DNA of 57,297 nucleotides from DATBGZ01 sp036557785 (lineage in GTDB: Bacteria; Actinomycetota; Actinomycetes; Mycobacteriales; Micromonosporaceae): positions 1 through 57,297 of the forward strand of contig DATBGZ010000023.1 in NCBI GenBank assembly GCA_036557785.1. Reading direction: 5' to 3'. A program made the position numbers and the translations under genes. The notes under the pieces are model-generated. The model made no database searches, was not told the origin of the DNA, and saw only the letters and a list, made by a program, of their open reading frames with translations. Of this stretch, positions 34,116 to 43,395 are shown piece by piece; position 1 is the first letter of the stretch; every line of letters begins with the position of its first letter.

Positions 34116-35291
34116 GTGTCCACCTCCGGCCGTCGTTGGTTGCTCCCCGAGGTGGTCCGCTCGGGCGTCGCTCTGGTCGATGCGGCCTGCGTCGGCGTGG
34201 GCGTGCTCGCCCGGGTCGGTCACTACGACAGCTCCGAGTTGCTGGCGCCACTGGGTGGGACCATCGTGGTCGCGACCCTGCTCGCCCTCCTGCCCGGAAG
34301 GCGCGCGGCACCGACGGCCCGCACCATCGCCGCGGTCGTGGGATCCAGCGCACCACCGGTCGGCAGGATCCTCGGCCGGTGCACGATGATGTTGCGGCTG
34401 AACCACTTTGACGGCACACCGCGGCAGTTCGTGCACGTCGACCCGCACACGCCGACGGCGACCTGGCCCATCGCGGGATCCCGGGTCATCGTCGAGCTGG
34501 TCCGGTCCCGCAAGCCCAAGGTCGTGGTGCTGTGGCACCTGGGCGTCGTCTACCCGCAGGCGGACGAGCTCGCCGAGGAGAGCGTGCCCGGCAACGCCCT
34601 CGCGATCCCGGGCACCCTCGACGACGGTGACCTGCTGGCGCTGCCGAGGTTGGAGCTCGTGGAAATGATCGCCACGAATGAGCCCGGCCACTTGGCCCGC
34701 CGGTACCTGTTCCCCACGGAGAAGTTCCGCGGTGAGTGGCGGCGGCACTGGATCCGCCTGGTCAAGGATCTGGCGGTCGGCCTGGCCCTGTCGCTGCTGA
34801 TCCTCTCGGGCTACCGGGCGCAGGTCGGCGGTGTCGTCGTCGACCTCCACGAGCTACGGACCGCCGACGTCAGTGCCTACGGGGTGCAGTTCGCGGACCT
34901 CGTCAGCCAGGGCTTCTGGCTGATCTGGGTGATCTGGCGTGGCCTGACCTGGATGAACAACCGGTTGGTCCTCACGAACCGGCGCGTCATGTTGATCTCG
35001 GGTCTCTTCTGGCGACGCGTCGCCTCCGTGCCCTTGGCGAAGGCGGCGGACATCCTGCATACCAAGTCTCCCCTGGGCACGATGCTCGGCTACGGAGCGT
35101 TCCGGTTCAACAACGTACCGGTGCTCCGTCCGTTGTGGAGGGTCGCGGACCTGCCTCGCCCTCGGGATCTCTATCTGCAGATCGTGGGGGAGACCTTCGA
35201 ACCGGAGGCCGCGGAGGCGCGTGGCCTGCCGGTCCTGATGGAGGACGACGCCGGCCTCGACGAGCTCGTCGCCGCCCAGTTCATCGGCTGA
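34116..35291 (+). CDS. Membrane protein with bacterial PH-like domain
   Basis: The protein has 391 residues. One hydrophobic stretch lies near residue 45 (GGTIVVATLLALLPG), and two helices lie near 220-270 (LAVGLALSLLILSG and FWLIWVIWRGLTW). Then comes a PH-like domain with the signature NRLVLTNRRVMLISGLFWRR and a C-terminal tail. GTG at 34116 is chosen because GGAGG lies six bases upstream. An in-frame ATG at 34065 has a weaker context. The function is unknown. It starts a set of three small membrane-protein genes on the same strand. Confidence 0.7.
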   Translation: MSTSGRRWLLPEVVRSGVALVDAACVGVGVLARVGHYDSSELLAPLGGTIVVATLLALLPGRRAAPTARTIAAVVGSSAPPVGRILGRCTMMLRLNHFDGTPRQFVHVDPHTPTATWPIAGSRVIVELVRSRKPKVVVLWHLGVVYPQADELAEESVPGNALAIPGTLDDGDLLALPRLELVEMIATNEPGHLARRYLFPTEKFRGEWRRHWIRLVKDLAVGLALSLLILSGYRAQVGGVVVDLHELRTADVSAYGVQFADLVSQGFWLIWVIWRGLTWMNNRLVLTNRRVMLISGLFWRRVASVPLAKAADILHTKSPLGTMLGYGAFRFNNVPVLRPLWRVADLPRPRDLYLQIVGETFEPEAAEARGLPVLMEDDAGLDELVAAQFIG

Positions 35292-35442
35292 CCCTCGCGT
35301 CCTGTGCACACCGTGGCGCCGTGTGCACGCTGCGGCGGTGGGGGCAGCGGGAATCATGGGGCGCTGCTAATGTGTCGATCGCCTGGCGCGCCCAGCGTTG
35401 CCGCGTCCGGGAGCGGACCATTAGGCACACGGGGGAGGCATC

Positions 35443-35991
35443 GTGACGACCGGGGAACAGAGCGCTGCGATCCCACCGGCAGTGACGGAACTTGCGCGCA
35501 CGCACACCTTCGGTGATCTGGTCAGCGCGCGCCATCTGGCGAACCCCGTCGCGACCGCGGTCGGTCTCTTCGTGGTCGCCGCCGTCGGGGCCGGCCTGCT
35601 CTTCGGGGTCGGGGCGATCGGCGAGCACACCGACGGTCTGGTGCGCAGCCTGCTTCGATTCCTCGCGCTGCTGGGCTGCTTCACCATGGTCGGCGCCCTC
35701 GCCGGAGCCATTGGCACGCTGGCGCGCGGTGCCCAGAGTTTCTATATCTTCACCAACGGCGTCGTGCACCGCCGCAACGGCAAGGTCCATGCCTACTCCT
35801 GGAACGAGCTCTCCGAACTGCGCGCCGTCATCGGTACGAAGGGCGACCAGGCCGGCAAGATCCTGCACTACCGGCTGACGCCGAGCGCGGGTACCGCCAT
35901 GGCGATACCCATGCAGCTCGTCGATGGCCGGGACGAGTTCATGGACAACCTGATCGGCGCGATGCGCTACCACGGCCGCCCCGTCAACTGA
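35443..35991 (+). CDS. Membrane protein with PH-like soluble part (DUF6585-like)
   Basis: The protein has 182 residues. Two membrane helices (about 38-60 and 72-95) are followed by a soluble domain starting FYIFTNGVVHRRNGKVHAYS and WNELSELRAV, which resembles PH-like folds in other small bacterial membrane proteins. The start is GTG at 35443 after GGGGAGG. The 151-base gap upstream holds no other recognised element. Its function is not known. Confidence 0.65.
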   Translation: MTTGEQSAAIPPAVTELARTHTFGDLVSARHLANPVATAVGLFVVAAVGAGLLFGVGAIGEHTDGLVRSLLRFLALLGCFTMVGALAGAIGTLARGAQSFYIFTNGVVHRRNGKVHAYSWNELSELRAVIGTKGDQAGKILHYRLTPSAGTAMAIPMQLVDGRDEFMDNLIGAMRYHGRPVN

Positions 35992-36009
35992 ACCCACCTC
36001 GGAGGCATC

Positions 36010-36432
36010 GTGTCCGACTACAGCTCAGATCCGCGTCAGTCCAGCGCGCCCTGGCAGAACCCGCAGGCGCAGCCGCCCGCGGTGCCGTGGCAGGGCCAGC
36101 CCGCGCCGCAGCAGCCCCCGGCGCCGTGGCAGGGCCAGCCTGCGCCGCAGCAGCCGGCGCCGTGGCAGGGCCAGCCGGGCGCGGGGTCGCCAGCGACCGG
36201 CCCCGCGACGCCGGACTACGCTCGAGAGTCCGCGGCGCAGCGCGAGGCGCTGGAGCGGCGCGCATCCCGTGACCTGGGCTTCGGTACGGCCTGGATCGTC
36301 GGCGGTGTCCTACTCACGATCATCACGCTCGCCTCGAGCAGCCCCGTCTACGTGGTCGCCTGGGGCCCCGTGCTCTACGGCGTCTACCTGCTCGTGCGCG
36401 GCTTCCGCGCCCGTTCCCGCGCCCGGCAGTAG
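36010..36432 (+). CDS. Small membrane protein with Pro/Gln repeat N-terminus
   Basis: The protein has 140 residues. The first 60 residues hold three near-perfect PWQGQPAPQQP-type units, a disordered cytoplasmic tail. A charged stretch (ESAAQREALERRASRD) and two close membrane helices (AWIVGGVLLTIITLASS and YVVAWGPVLYGVYLLV) follow, ending in a basic tail. GTG at 36010 follows GGAGG closely. It lies 18 bases after the preceding gene. Confidence 0.7.
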   Translation: MSDYSSDPRQSSAPWQNPQAQPPAVPWQGQPAPQQPPAPWQGQPAPQQPAPWQGQPGAGSPATGPATPDYARESAAQREALERRASRDLGFGTAWIVGGVLLTIITLASSSPVYVVAWGPVLYGVYLLVRGFRARSRARQ

Positions 36433-36443
36433 CACCGCCGGGC

Positions 36444-37835
36444 TCACTGGCGGGGCAGGAAGCCGGAGAACTGGGCGTGGCGCTTGAGGGTCGTGCGGAT
36501 CGCGTCCTTGATGGACGACGGGCGTGTGCCCTCGGAGTTCAGGGCTTTGAGCTCGACGATGCAGGTGCGTCGGTTGCTGCCCCAGCGGTCGATGGCGACG
36601 TCGGCCCGTACGGTCGAGTAGGGCGAGCGGATCGACTGCTCGTGTTCGGCGTCCAGTCCCAGCAACGTCATGCAGCGGGCGATCCGGCGTCCTAATTGGA
36701 CGGGATGCTCGGTGGCCACGGTGTCGTACCACTTGCGGGCCCGCTCCGCGCGGTCGGACTCGCGCTCGCGCAGAGGCGAGTACGCGGACGGGTCCCAGGT
36801 CTCGTTCACGATCGAGAAGAAGTGTGACTTCTTGAATCGGTCCAGATAGGACTGGCTGGGCTGGAACTCCGGGTCCGACAACTCGCCGCACAACGCGTGC
36901 AGGTCGGCCGCGGCGATCGGCACCAGCCGTACGTCGAAGTAGAGCCTCGCCCGGTTCAGCGCGGTCAGCGGCAGCGTCTTCTTGTCGTCATCGTTGAGCG
37001 TGCGGTAGAAGGCGTTCCAGTCGAGCTTGTACCCCTCGCGGGCGTTGGTGAAGGCGGAGACGCGGGCGATGCGCAGGCCGTCCGTGACCGGCCACAGCAT
37101 GACGACCTGATACTGGGACAGGTCCTGCAACGGCGCATCCTCGTCGCCGAGGATCTCACCGACGCGCTGGATCGTGGTGCCGAGAGTCGGTGAGCCGTAC
37201 GCGATCGCCTCGATCTCGTCATGCAGCAGCCCAAAATCGGCGAGCGGCTGCTCGTGGTTGTGGAAGGCGAAGGTCTCCTCGACGATCTCGGACCACTCCG
37301 ACTGTTCCGGGCCGACCAGCTCGAAGTCGGGCGCTAGCAGGATCCGTTCGTTGCGCTTGGTCGCCTTGACCAGATCGGCGTGGAAGTCCCAGTTCGTGGT
37401 CAACCACAGGAACAGGATCGGCGTCTCCCGCAACCGCCCGCGGTCCAGCAGGCTCAGCCGCTCCACGAACTGGGACGGCGACGGGGAGAACCGGTCGCCG
37501 CTCTCCTCATACTGGTCGATGGCCGCGATGAGCAGCTTCGGGTGGTCGCGCTGCCCCTGCGCCTTCGCGATCTCCTCCAGCAGCCGCTCCTCCGAGAGCA
37601 ACGCGGCGCGCGAGAGGCCAAACACCTTGGCCTGCGGGAGATGCGTGGACAGCTCGCGTGCGGCCGAGGTCTTGCCGCACCCGCTGCGACCGAAGATCGG
37701 CAGGAACCTGATCCCGCCCGAGATCCGCATCGAACTGCGCGCCCGCTGCACATTGCCGATGAGCGGTCGGTTGGGGCGAAGCCGGCCGCGGAATGCCGGG
37801 TCGAGGTCCTCGTACCGGGACGGCAGCCGAAGCAT
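36444..37835 (-). CDS. P-loop ATPase fused to a PD-(D/E)xK-like nuclease domain
   Basis: The protein has 463 residues. Walker A, FGRSGCGKTS, is near residue 50, followed by a Walker-B-like run in LLIAAIDQYEES. A long middle region has no recognised motif. The C-terminal 90 residues contain RADVAID, then about ten residues, then CIVELKAL, which fits the Asp...Glu-x-Lys signature of restriction-endonuclease-fold nucleases. I cannot name the family. Its position at the edge of a defence-rich stretch, next to the TIR-STAND gene and on the same strand, suggests a phage-defence role, which is inference. GTG at 37838 precedes the chosen ATG. Confidence 0.7.
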   Translation of the reverse strand: MLRLPSRYEDLDPAFRGRLRPNRPLIGNVQRARSSMRISGGIRFLPIFGRSGCGKTSAARELSTHLPQAKVFGLSRAALLSEERLLEEIAKAQGQRDHPKLLIAAIDQYEESGDRFSPSPSQFVERLSLLDRGRLRETPILFLWLTTNWDFHADLVKATKRNERILLAPDFELVGPEQSEWSEIVEETFAFHNHEQPLADFGLLHDEIEAIAYGSPTLGTTIQRVGEILGDEDAPLQDLSQYQVVMLWPVTDGLRIARVSAFTNAREGYKLDWNAFYRTLNDDDKKTLPLTALNRARLYFDVRLVPIAAADLHALCGELSDPEFQPSQSYLDRFKKSHFFSIVNETWDPSAYSPLRERESDRAERARKWYDTVATEHPVQLGRRIARCMTLLGLDAEHEQSIRSPYSTVRADVAIDRWGSNRRTCIVELKALNSEGTRPSSIKDAIRTTLKRHAQFSGFLPRQ

Positions 37836-37935
37836 CACGTTGCGAATCTACCTGCTTACACCCGGCATTTGACGCAAGTGCCGCGCGGCGCGCCCGCCGG
37901 GCGATGCATCCATGCGTACGGGACAACTGCGGCGA

Positions 37936-40464
37936 TCAGTTGGGCGAGGTCGTTGACTGTGCGGCCATAATGCTCGCCTGCACCGCCCTCGTGAACGGGT
38001 CGTCGTCGCCGAGAATCCGTAGGCAGTCCACGAGCAAGGCCTCGTAGAGGCGCAGAGCACGATCTACCTGGCCAGCCGACTCATACGCGTGGGCGAGGCT
38101 GTGGCGTGAGGCCAGCGTGTCGGGGTGGGACGGTCCGAGGATACGAAGCCTGTCCTCAAGCGTCGATTCGTAAAGGTCTCGTGCCCGATCTGGCTCGCCG
38201 GCCTCGTCGTACGCGTGGGCGAGCACGTGGCGCGAGGTCAACGTCTCGGGGTTGGCCGCGCCGAGCACCCGCTCGCGGTCGCGGAGGTTCTCCTCCAGCA
38301 TCGGCAGTGCCTCGTCTAATCGTCGCCCCACATGGTAGGCGTACGCGAGGTTGTGGCGTGAAGTCAGCGTGTCGGGATGATCGGGGCCGAGGACCCGCAG
38401 ACGGCCCGCGAGAGTTGACTCGTAGATCTCGATGGCTCGTTCTAGCCTCCCGGCTGACCGGTACGAGCGGGCTAGGTTGTTCCGGGCAGTGAGCGTGTCA
38501 GGGTGGTCCGGACCGTGGACCCGCTCGCAGCCAGCTACGGCCTCTTCGGCGAGCGCCATGGCCCGGTCCAGTTGTCCGGCGGATCGGCAGGCGGAGGCGA
38601 GGTTGTTGCGAGCGTTGAGGGTGTCGGGGTGCTCGGCCCCGAGTATCCGCGTGCACGCCTGGAGGGTCGACTCATAGAGCGGCACAGCCTCGGACACCCT
38701 GCCCGCCGCCCGATACGCACCGGCAAGGTTGTTGCTGGAGGCCAGCGTGTTGCGGTGGTCAGGCCCATGGATTCGGGTCCGGCCGGCGAGCGCCGCCTCG
38801 AAGAGAGCGACGGCAGCCGAGAGCTGGCCCTGGGAGCGTAGATAGGTCGCGGCCCGGTCTGCGAGGGCAAGAGCGGTGGTGTTGCGATGCCGCTCCGGCA
38901 GGTGACCGATCGCGGCGCGCACATGCGGAACCAGCGCCGCCCATGTCGGCCACCCGGCCACGTTGGTCATCGGCTCCGCGGGTGCGCCGGACCAGAGCGC
39001 GCCGATCGCGGCGTGAAGTTCCCGCGCCTCGTCTCTGCGCTCGCCGGCCACATGGTCGCGAACGACGGTCGCGAGCAGCCGGTGGACCGAGAGGCTTTGC
39101 TGGTCGGCACCGCCTCCGGCCAAGCCGTAGGTGAGCAGCGCGGCAACGGTGTCGGCGAACCGTACCGGATCCGCCGCGGCCTTGTTCAGCGGCGACGGCA
39201 GGACCGACGGGTCGACCGTGAAGATGCTCAACGGAATCGGCTCCGCGCCGAGGAACGCACACACTTGCAACAGCACAGTCGCTGCCGCCCCGACCTTGCC
39301 GGCATCGGCCAGCTTGCGCCGAGATACGTCCCAGGTTGTGGCCACCGTATGCGCGTGACCAGCGACGCGGCCACGCGTCAGGAGTGCCGTGCCGCGGGTC
39401 GACAGGAGCTCCAGGTACTTCGCTGGGGTCAGGTTGGCGGCCGCCAGGTAGGCGCCCGCCTGCTCCACGGCGAGCGGCAGGTCGCCCAAGGCTTCGCAGA
39501 TCGTGTCCGCGGCCATGTCGTCCACGGTGGAGCAGCGAGCGCGCAACAACGCCACCGACTCGGCGCGAGGAAGTACGTCCACGTCAATGGGTTTGCCCAC
39601 GGCGCTCCAGCCCTCCATCCGAGTGGTGACGATGACATGGCCGCAACCGCCGCGTGGCAGGAAGGCGGTGATCGTCTGAGGCTGTTGGGCGTTGTCGAAG
39701 ACCAGCAACCACCGCATGTCTGAGAGACCCAGCGCCGCCACCGCCTGGGCAGCCACTGCGCGCACCGACGCGCCAGGGGCGGTTGCGATGCCAACGGCCG
39801 GCGCCAGCTCAGCTAACTGTGCCTCGATGAGGTCGGCGTGCTCGGCGTCGATCCAGCCGGTGAGGTCGTAATCGCGGATGTGCCGGTGTACGTATTCGGC
39901 GGCGAGTTGGGTCTTACCGACACCGCCTGTGCCGTGCAGAGCCCGGATGGGAACCGCGGGATCCCAATAGAGCTGAGTCTCGAGGACCAGCAGAGCCTCG
40001 GCGCGACCGACGAAGTGTGGGTTGCGCATCGGCAGACCGCGTCCCGCCAGCACCGGTGGCCCGGACTGTCGGGGCCTCGGCGCAGGGGCAGCGACGATGG
40101 TGCGCAATCGTTCCAGCAACCGTACGGGCAGTACGCCGTCGTCGAGGAGCCGCTCGTACTGGATGTCCCTAAGCCAGTCGACGAGTGTGCCGTCGAGCGT
40201 GAGCGGATGCACCGGCCGGTCCTGCACCCTGGCCCGGCCCACCTCCAGGCGGACCCACATGGACTCACTCGCGGTCTTCGACATCATGACGACCAACCCG
40301 GAACAGCCGTCCACGCGCTCGCGTAGAACCTGCTCCCATCGGTCTCCGCTGACGAGCTCCTGGTCGAACCAGCATGGGATGCCCGCACTCGTCAAGGCCT
40401 CGTGAATCCATTCGGCGTAGGCACGGTCGGTGCTGGAGTACGAGAGAAAGACGTACGCCGACAC
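37936..40464 (-). CDS. TIR - NB-ARC - TPR STAND protein
   Basis: The protein has 842 residues. Residues 1-130 form a TIR-type domain (YVFLSYSSTDRAYAEW and IPCWFDQEL). The NB-ARC NTPase has the P-loop HGTGGVGKTQ near residue 171, RWLLVFDNA, and the GDLPLAVEQAGAYL (GLPLA-type) motif. A winged-helix-like linker leads to six or so TPRs of the kinesin-light-chain type from about 568 to 830, each about 42 residues with HPDTL..R.NLA. The family is known in bacterial STAND anti-phage systems, where TIR domains consume NAD. GTG at 40464 is chosen from the TIR start and GAGGGG upstream. The open frame extends 316 codons further without domains. Confidence 0.88.
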   Translation of the reverse strand: MSAYVFLSYSSTDRAYAEWIHEALTSAGIPCWFDQELVSGDRWEQVLRERVDGCSGLVVMMSKTASESMWVRLEVGRARVQDRPVHPLTLDGTLVDWLRDIQYERLLDDGVLPVRLLERLRTIVAAPAPRPRQSGPPVLAGRGLPMRNPHFVGRAEALLVLETQLYWDPAVPIRALHGTGGVGKTQLAAEYVHRHIRDYDLTGWIDAEHADLIEAQLAELAPAVGIATAPGASVRAVAAQAVAALGLSDMRWLLVFDNAQQPQTITAFLPRGGCGHVIVTTRMEGWSAVGKPIDVDVLPRAESVALLRARCSTVDDMAADTICEALGDLPLAVEQAGAYLAAANLTPAKYLELLSTRGTALLTRGRVAGHAHTVATTWDVSRRKLADAGKVGAAATVLLQVCAFLGAEPIPLSIFTVDPSVLPSPLNKAAADPVRFADTVAALLTYGLAGGGADQQSLSVHRLLATVVRDHVAGERRDEARELHAAIGALWSGAPAEPMTNVAGWPTWAALVPHVRAAIGHLPERHRNTTALALADRAATYLRSQGQLSAAVALFEAALAGRTRIHGPDHRNTLASSNNLAGAYRAAGRVSEAVPLYESTLQACTRILGAEHPDTLNARNNLASACRSAGQLDRAMALAEEAVAGCERVHGPDHPDTLTARNNLARSYRSAGRLERAIEIYESTLAGRLRVLGPDHPDTLTSRHNLAYAYHVGRRLDEALPMLEENLRDRERVLGAANPETLTSRHVLAHAYDEAGEPDRARDLYESTLEDRLRILGPSHPDTLASRHSLAHAYESAGQVDRALRLYEALLVDCLRILGDDDPFTRAVQASIMAAQSTTSPN

Positions 40465-40602
40465 GGAACCGGTCCCCTCGACGACTGCACGGTTCGTCCA
40501 TCGGAACACACCGAGCAACGCCCCGCCGATCCCACGATCGTCTGATGCGTGACCCCGACCGTACGAGTCTTGACCGGAGCAGGCCTGACTACTGTCGTAC
40601 GC

Positions 40603-41367
40603 ATGGACGTGAAGTACGCCGTGGGGTTGCCCACCGTCGGCGAGTTCGGCGATGTCCACACGTTGCTGGAGCTCGCGGTCGCGGCGGAGCGGCACGGCTG
40701 GGACGGCGTGCACCTGTGGGATCATCTGCTCTACCACGAGCCGGACTGGCCCGTGACCAGCCCAACCGTCGCCGCCGCGGCGATCGCCGCCGCCACCAGC
40801 CGCGTGAGAATCCTTCTCACCGTGGTACTGCCACGACGGCAGGTCCAGGAGGTCGCGCAGGACACCGCCGCCATCGACGCGCTCTCCCGCCGGCGCCTGA
40901 CGATCGTGGCCGCGATCGGCTCGATAGACCGCGAGTACAGCGACTTCGGGCTCTCCGCCGACCTCCGAGAGCGTGGCCACGCGCTCGACGAACGCCTCGC
41001 CCGGCTGACGCAGCTCTGGTCGCAGTGGTCCATGCCCACCATTCCGATCTGGTGCGGCGGTCAGTGGCCCAGCACCGCGGGGCTGCGCCGAGCCGCGCGC
41101 TTCGACGGTGCCATGCCGGTCTTCGCTGGCCAGCACAGTGGCAACGTCCCGGTCGCGACGTTCCACGAGGCCGCCTCGTACGTCCGGCGACGCGCGCCGG
41201 GAAGCCTGGACATCGCCATGGAGGGCACGACCGACGGACCTGGCTCGGCACCGGAGATCACGCCGTACGCCGAGGCGGGCCTGACCTGGTGGATCGAGGC
41301 GCTCGGCTGGTGGCGAGGCGACCGCGCCGCCGCCGCCTCCCGCATCGTCGCCGGCCCACCCCGGTAA
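40603..41367 (+). CDS. Luciferase-like monooxygenase family oxidoreductase
   Basis: The protein has 254 residues, at the short end for the family (usually 280-350). The N-terminus MDVKYAVGLPTVGEFGD, HGWDGVHLWDHLL and IWCGGQWPSTAGLRRAARFDG are typical of F420- or FMN-dependent LLM proteins. The substrate is unknown. It is divergent from the TIR-STAND gene. Its presence inside the defence stretch may be incidental. Confidence 0.8.
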   Translation: MDVKYAVGLPTVGEFGDVHTLLELAVAAERHGWDGVHLWDHLLYHEPDWPVTSPTVAAAAIAAATSRVRILLTVVLPRRQVQEVAQDTAAIDALSRRRLTIVAAIGSIDREYSDFGLSADLRERGHALDERLARLTQLWSQWSMPTIPIWCGGQWPSTAGLRRAARFDGAMPVFAGQHSGNVPVATFHEAASYVRRRAPGSLDIAMEGTTDGPGSAPEITPYAEAGLTWWIEALGWWRGDRAAAASRIVAGPPR

Positions 41368-41441
41368 CACCTGTCCCACCAAGTCAAGCGCACACTCCGC
41401 ACTTCGCGACAACTCCCTGCACGAAACGAACTCTGAGGGTC

Positions 41442-41447
41442 TATGCT
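41442..41447 (+). promoter_or_regulatory. Candidate -10 element for the rloA-rloB operon
   Basis: TATGCT lies 26 bases before the GTG start, in a region that is AT-richer than its surroundings. AGGAGG at 41457-41462 is the RBS. I see no good -35. The XRE-ImmA gene at 47069 has the same TATGCT hexamer at 47024-47029. Confidence 0.3.
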
Positions 41448-41467
41448 TCGTCCGTCAGGAGGCAGAC

Positions 41468-42757
41468 GTGCTGCTCAGGTTCCGGGTCATTAACTACCGA
41501 TCGCTGCGTGACGAACAGGAACTCTCGTTCGTCGCAACCGAGTTCAACGAAGGCACCGCTCGCCAGGTCGAGGTCAAGCCGTCGGGCCGCGAGTCCGTGC
41601 TGCCGGTGATTGGTGTCTATGGCGCCAACGCGTCCGGCAAGTCCAATGTGCTCAGTGCGCTTGGTCACCTGGGGCTGCTCGTCCGTGGAGGGCTGTCGCT
41701 TGGGCTCCAACGCGGCCGCACGTTGGGATGGGATCCGCATGTCCTGGACCCCGAAACAGCCTCGGGTCCGACCAGCTACGAGGCGGAGTTCGTCGCCGAG
41801 AATGTCAAGTACGCCTATGGAATCGCGTTCACCGATGAGGCGGTGCTCGGCGAGTGGCTGCACGCCTACCCGTTGGGCCGTCGGCAAGTGTGGTTCGAGC
41901 GCGACCCGGCCGATCCTCAACGCCTGCGCTTCCCGGACAACCACCTCGGCCCAGCGCAGACCCAGTCGGTCCTCGCCGATCTCGCTCGACCCGACCGACC
42001 ATTTATCAGTCTTGGCGGCGAGGTCCGCCATAGCATGCTCGAACCGGTCGCAAGGTGGCTCTCGTCACTGGAGATGTCGACGACGCGATCGCGGACCCGT
42101 CCACTGAGCGAGGCCATCGTCTCCCTGTTTGAGGGCGACCAGGCGGATCGAGTGGTGGAGTCGTTGAGACGCGCTGACAGTGGCATCGATGGAGCCGAGA
42201 TCGTTGAGGTTGAACCATCCGAGGTCGATATGGCGCAGGGACGCACCCGTAAGCGGCGGGAGGTTCGTCTGCGCCACCGCGGTCGCGCCGGCCTGACGCC
42301 GCTGGCGTTCCAGCTCGAGTCCGATGGCACCCAGGCATGGATCCGACTTCTCCGGCCGTTGCTGCGAGCGATGGAACGCGGCACGGTACTCGTCGTTGAC
42401 GAGCTTGACGGAAGCCTCCACCCGGAGCTTGCGGCCGAGACGATTCGGATGTTCCACGACCGCACGCTCAACCAACATGGTGCGCAACTTCTGTTCTCCT
42501 CACACGATGTGAGCATGTTGAGCACAGTCTATGGACGTCCGCTCCTCGACCGCGACCAGGTCTGGTTCACGGAGAAGGGCGACGACGGCGCGACGGAACT
42601 GTTCCCCCTCACCGATCTCAAACCCCGCAAGGGTGAGAACATCGAACGCGGTTACCTCAGTGGCCGCTATGGTGCGGTGCCGGGCCTGAGTCCCGGCGAG
42701 TTGGCCCGAGCCCTCTGGCCCGATCAGCCAGCGAGCGACGAAGCCCCGGCGCCATGA
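41468..42757 (+). CDS. rloA: RloA-like AAA ATPase (AbiL-type defence system)
   Basis: The protein has 429 residues. It begins LLRFRVINYRSLRDEQELSF, typical of OLD/RecF-like ABC ATPases, with Walker A YGANASGKSN near residue 50. Walker B is TVLVVDELDGSLHP near residue 310, and the switch His is in LLFSSHD. The partner is the RloB-family protein directly downstream, with a four-base overlap (ATGA). Pairs of this kind (RloA/RloB, AbiLi/AbiLii) are known in abortive-infection defence. The start is GTG at 41468 with a strong AGGAGG. Confidence 0.85.
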   Translation: MLLRFRVINYRSLRDEQELSFVATEFNEGTARQVEVKPSGRESVLPVIGVYGANASGKSNVLSALGHLGLLVRGGLSLGLQRGRTLGWDPHVLDPETASGPTSYEAEFVAENVKYAYGIAFTDEAVLGEWLHAYPLGRRQVWFERDPADPQRLRFPDNHLGPAQTQSVLADLARPDRPFISLGGEVRHSMLEPVARWLSSLEMSTTRSRTRPLSEAIVSLFEGDQADRVVESLRRADSGIDGAEIVEVEPSEVDMAQGRTRKRREVRLRHRGRAGLTPLAFQLESDGTQAWIRLLRPLLRAMERGTVLVVDELDGSLHPELAAETIRMFHDRTLNQHGAQLLFSSHDVSMLSTVYGRPLLDRDQVWFTEKGDDGATELFPLTDLKPRKGENIERGYLSGRYGAVPGLSPGELARALWPDQPASDEAPAP

Positions 42758-43365
42758 CCGCGCGCCGGCCACGTGCCCGCCGCCAGGAAGTGGTCGTCTT
42801 CACCGAGGGTATGGCCACCGAACCATCCTACATAGACGCTATTAAGCGAATGCAGACCGCCTTCGTCGTCCGGGTCGACGACCGGCACGGCACCCCGGGT
42901 CAACTGGTGCCCATCGCGATGGCGGAGCTTGAGCGGCTGACACAGGAGAGCCGCCATGAAGGCACGACCGACGCCGAGCGGCCCTTGGTATGGTGCGTCG
43001 TCGACCGCGACCAACACGAAAACGTGGATGCTCTCATCGCCCGGGCGACAGCCGCCGGAGTCCGGGTCGCGTTCTCACACCCCTGCATCGAGCTATGGCT
43101 GCTGTTGCATTTCGAATGGCACGGCCAGCAGGAGGCAGGCTCCTGCAGACGGGTCACCAGAGCCGTGGAATCCCACATCAGCGGCTACCGACAGCGGGGA
43201 AAGCGGGTGCGGCTGGAAGACGTCAGTGGTCGGTATGCGCAAGCCCGAGGTCATGCCCAGCGCCTGAATGAGCAGCATCGACGCGACAAGCTCGAAGTCC
43301 CCACCCAGCGCGATCCCAGCACCAACATCTGGGAGCTCGCCGACAGCCTCGGTATCAGCTACTAA
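42754..43365 (+). CDS. rloB: RloB-like nuclease/effector (AbiLii-type)
   Basis: The protein has 203 residues. EVVVFTEGMATEPSYIDAIK at the N-terminus holds the conserved acidic residue of the family's TOPRIM-like fold. WCVVDRDQHENVDAL gives the DxD-like pair, and SHPCIELWLLLHFEW is the RloB signature. It is translationally coupled to the ATPase gene upstream, which would control it. The nuclease activity is inferred from the fold. Confidence 0.85.
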   Translation: MTARRPRARRQEVVVFTEGMATEPSYIDAIKRMQTAFVVRVDDRHGTPGQLVPIAMAELERLTQESRHEGTTDAERPLVWCVVDRDQHENVDALIARATAAGVRVAFSHPCIELWLLLHFEWHGQQEAGSCRRVTRAVESHISGYRQRGKRVRLEDVSGRYAQARGHAQRLNEQHRRDKLEVPTQRDPSTNIWELADSLGISY

Positions 43366-43395
43366 CAGCGGGCGAGAAATCATGGCGCCCCACCG

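Noticed and set aside
40465..41412. 316-codon upstream extension of the TIR-STAND gene
   Set aside because: It is antisense to the luciferase-like gene; the TIR domain starts at GTG 40464.
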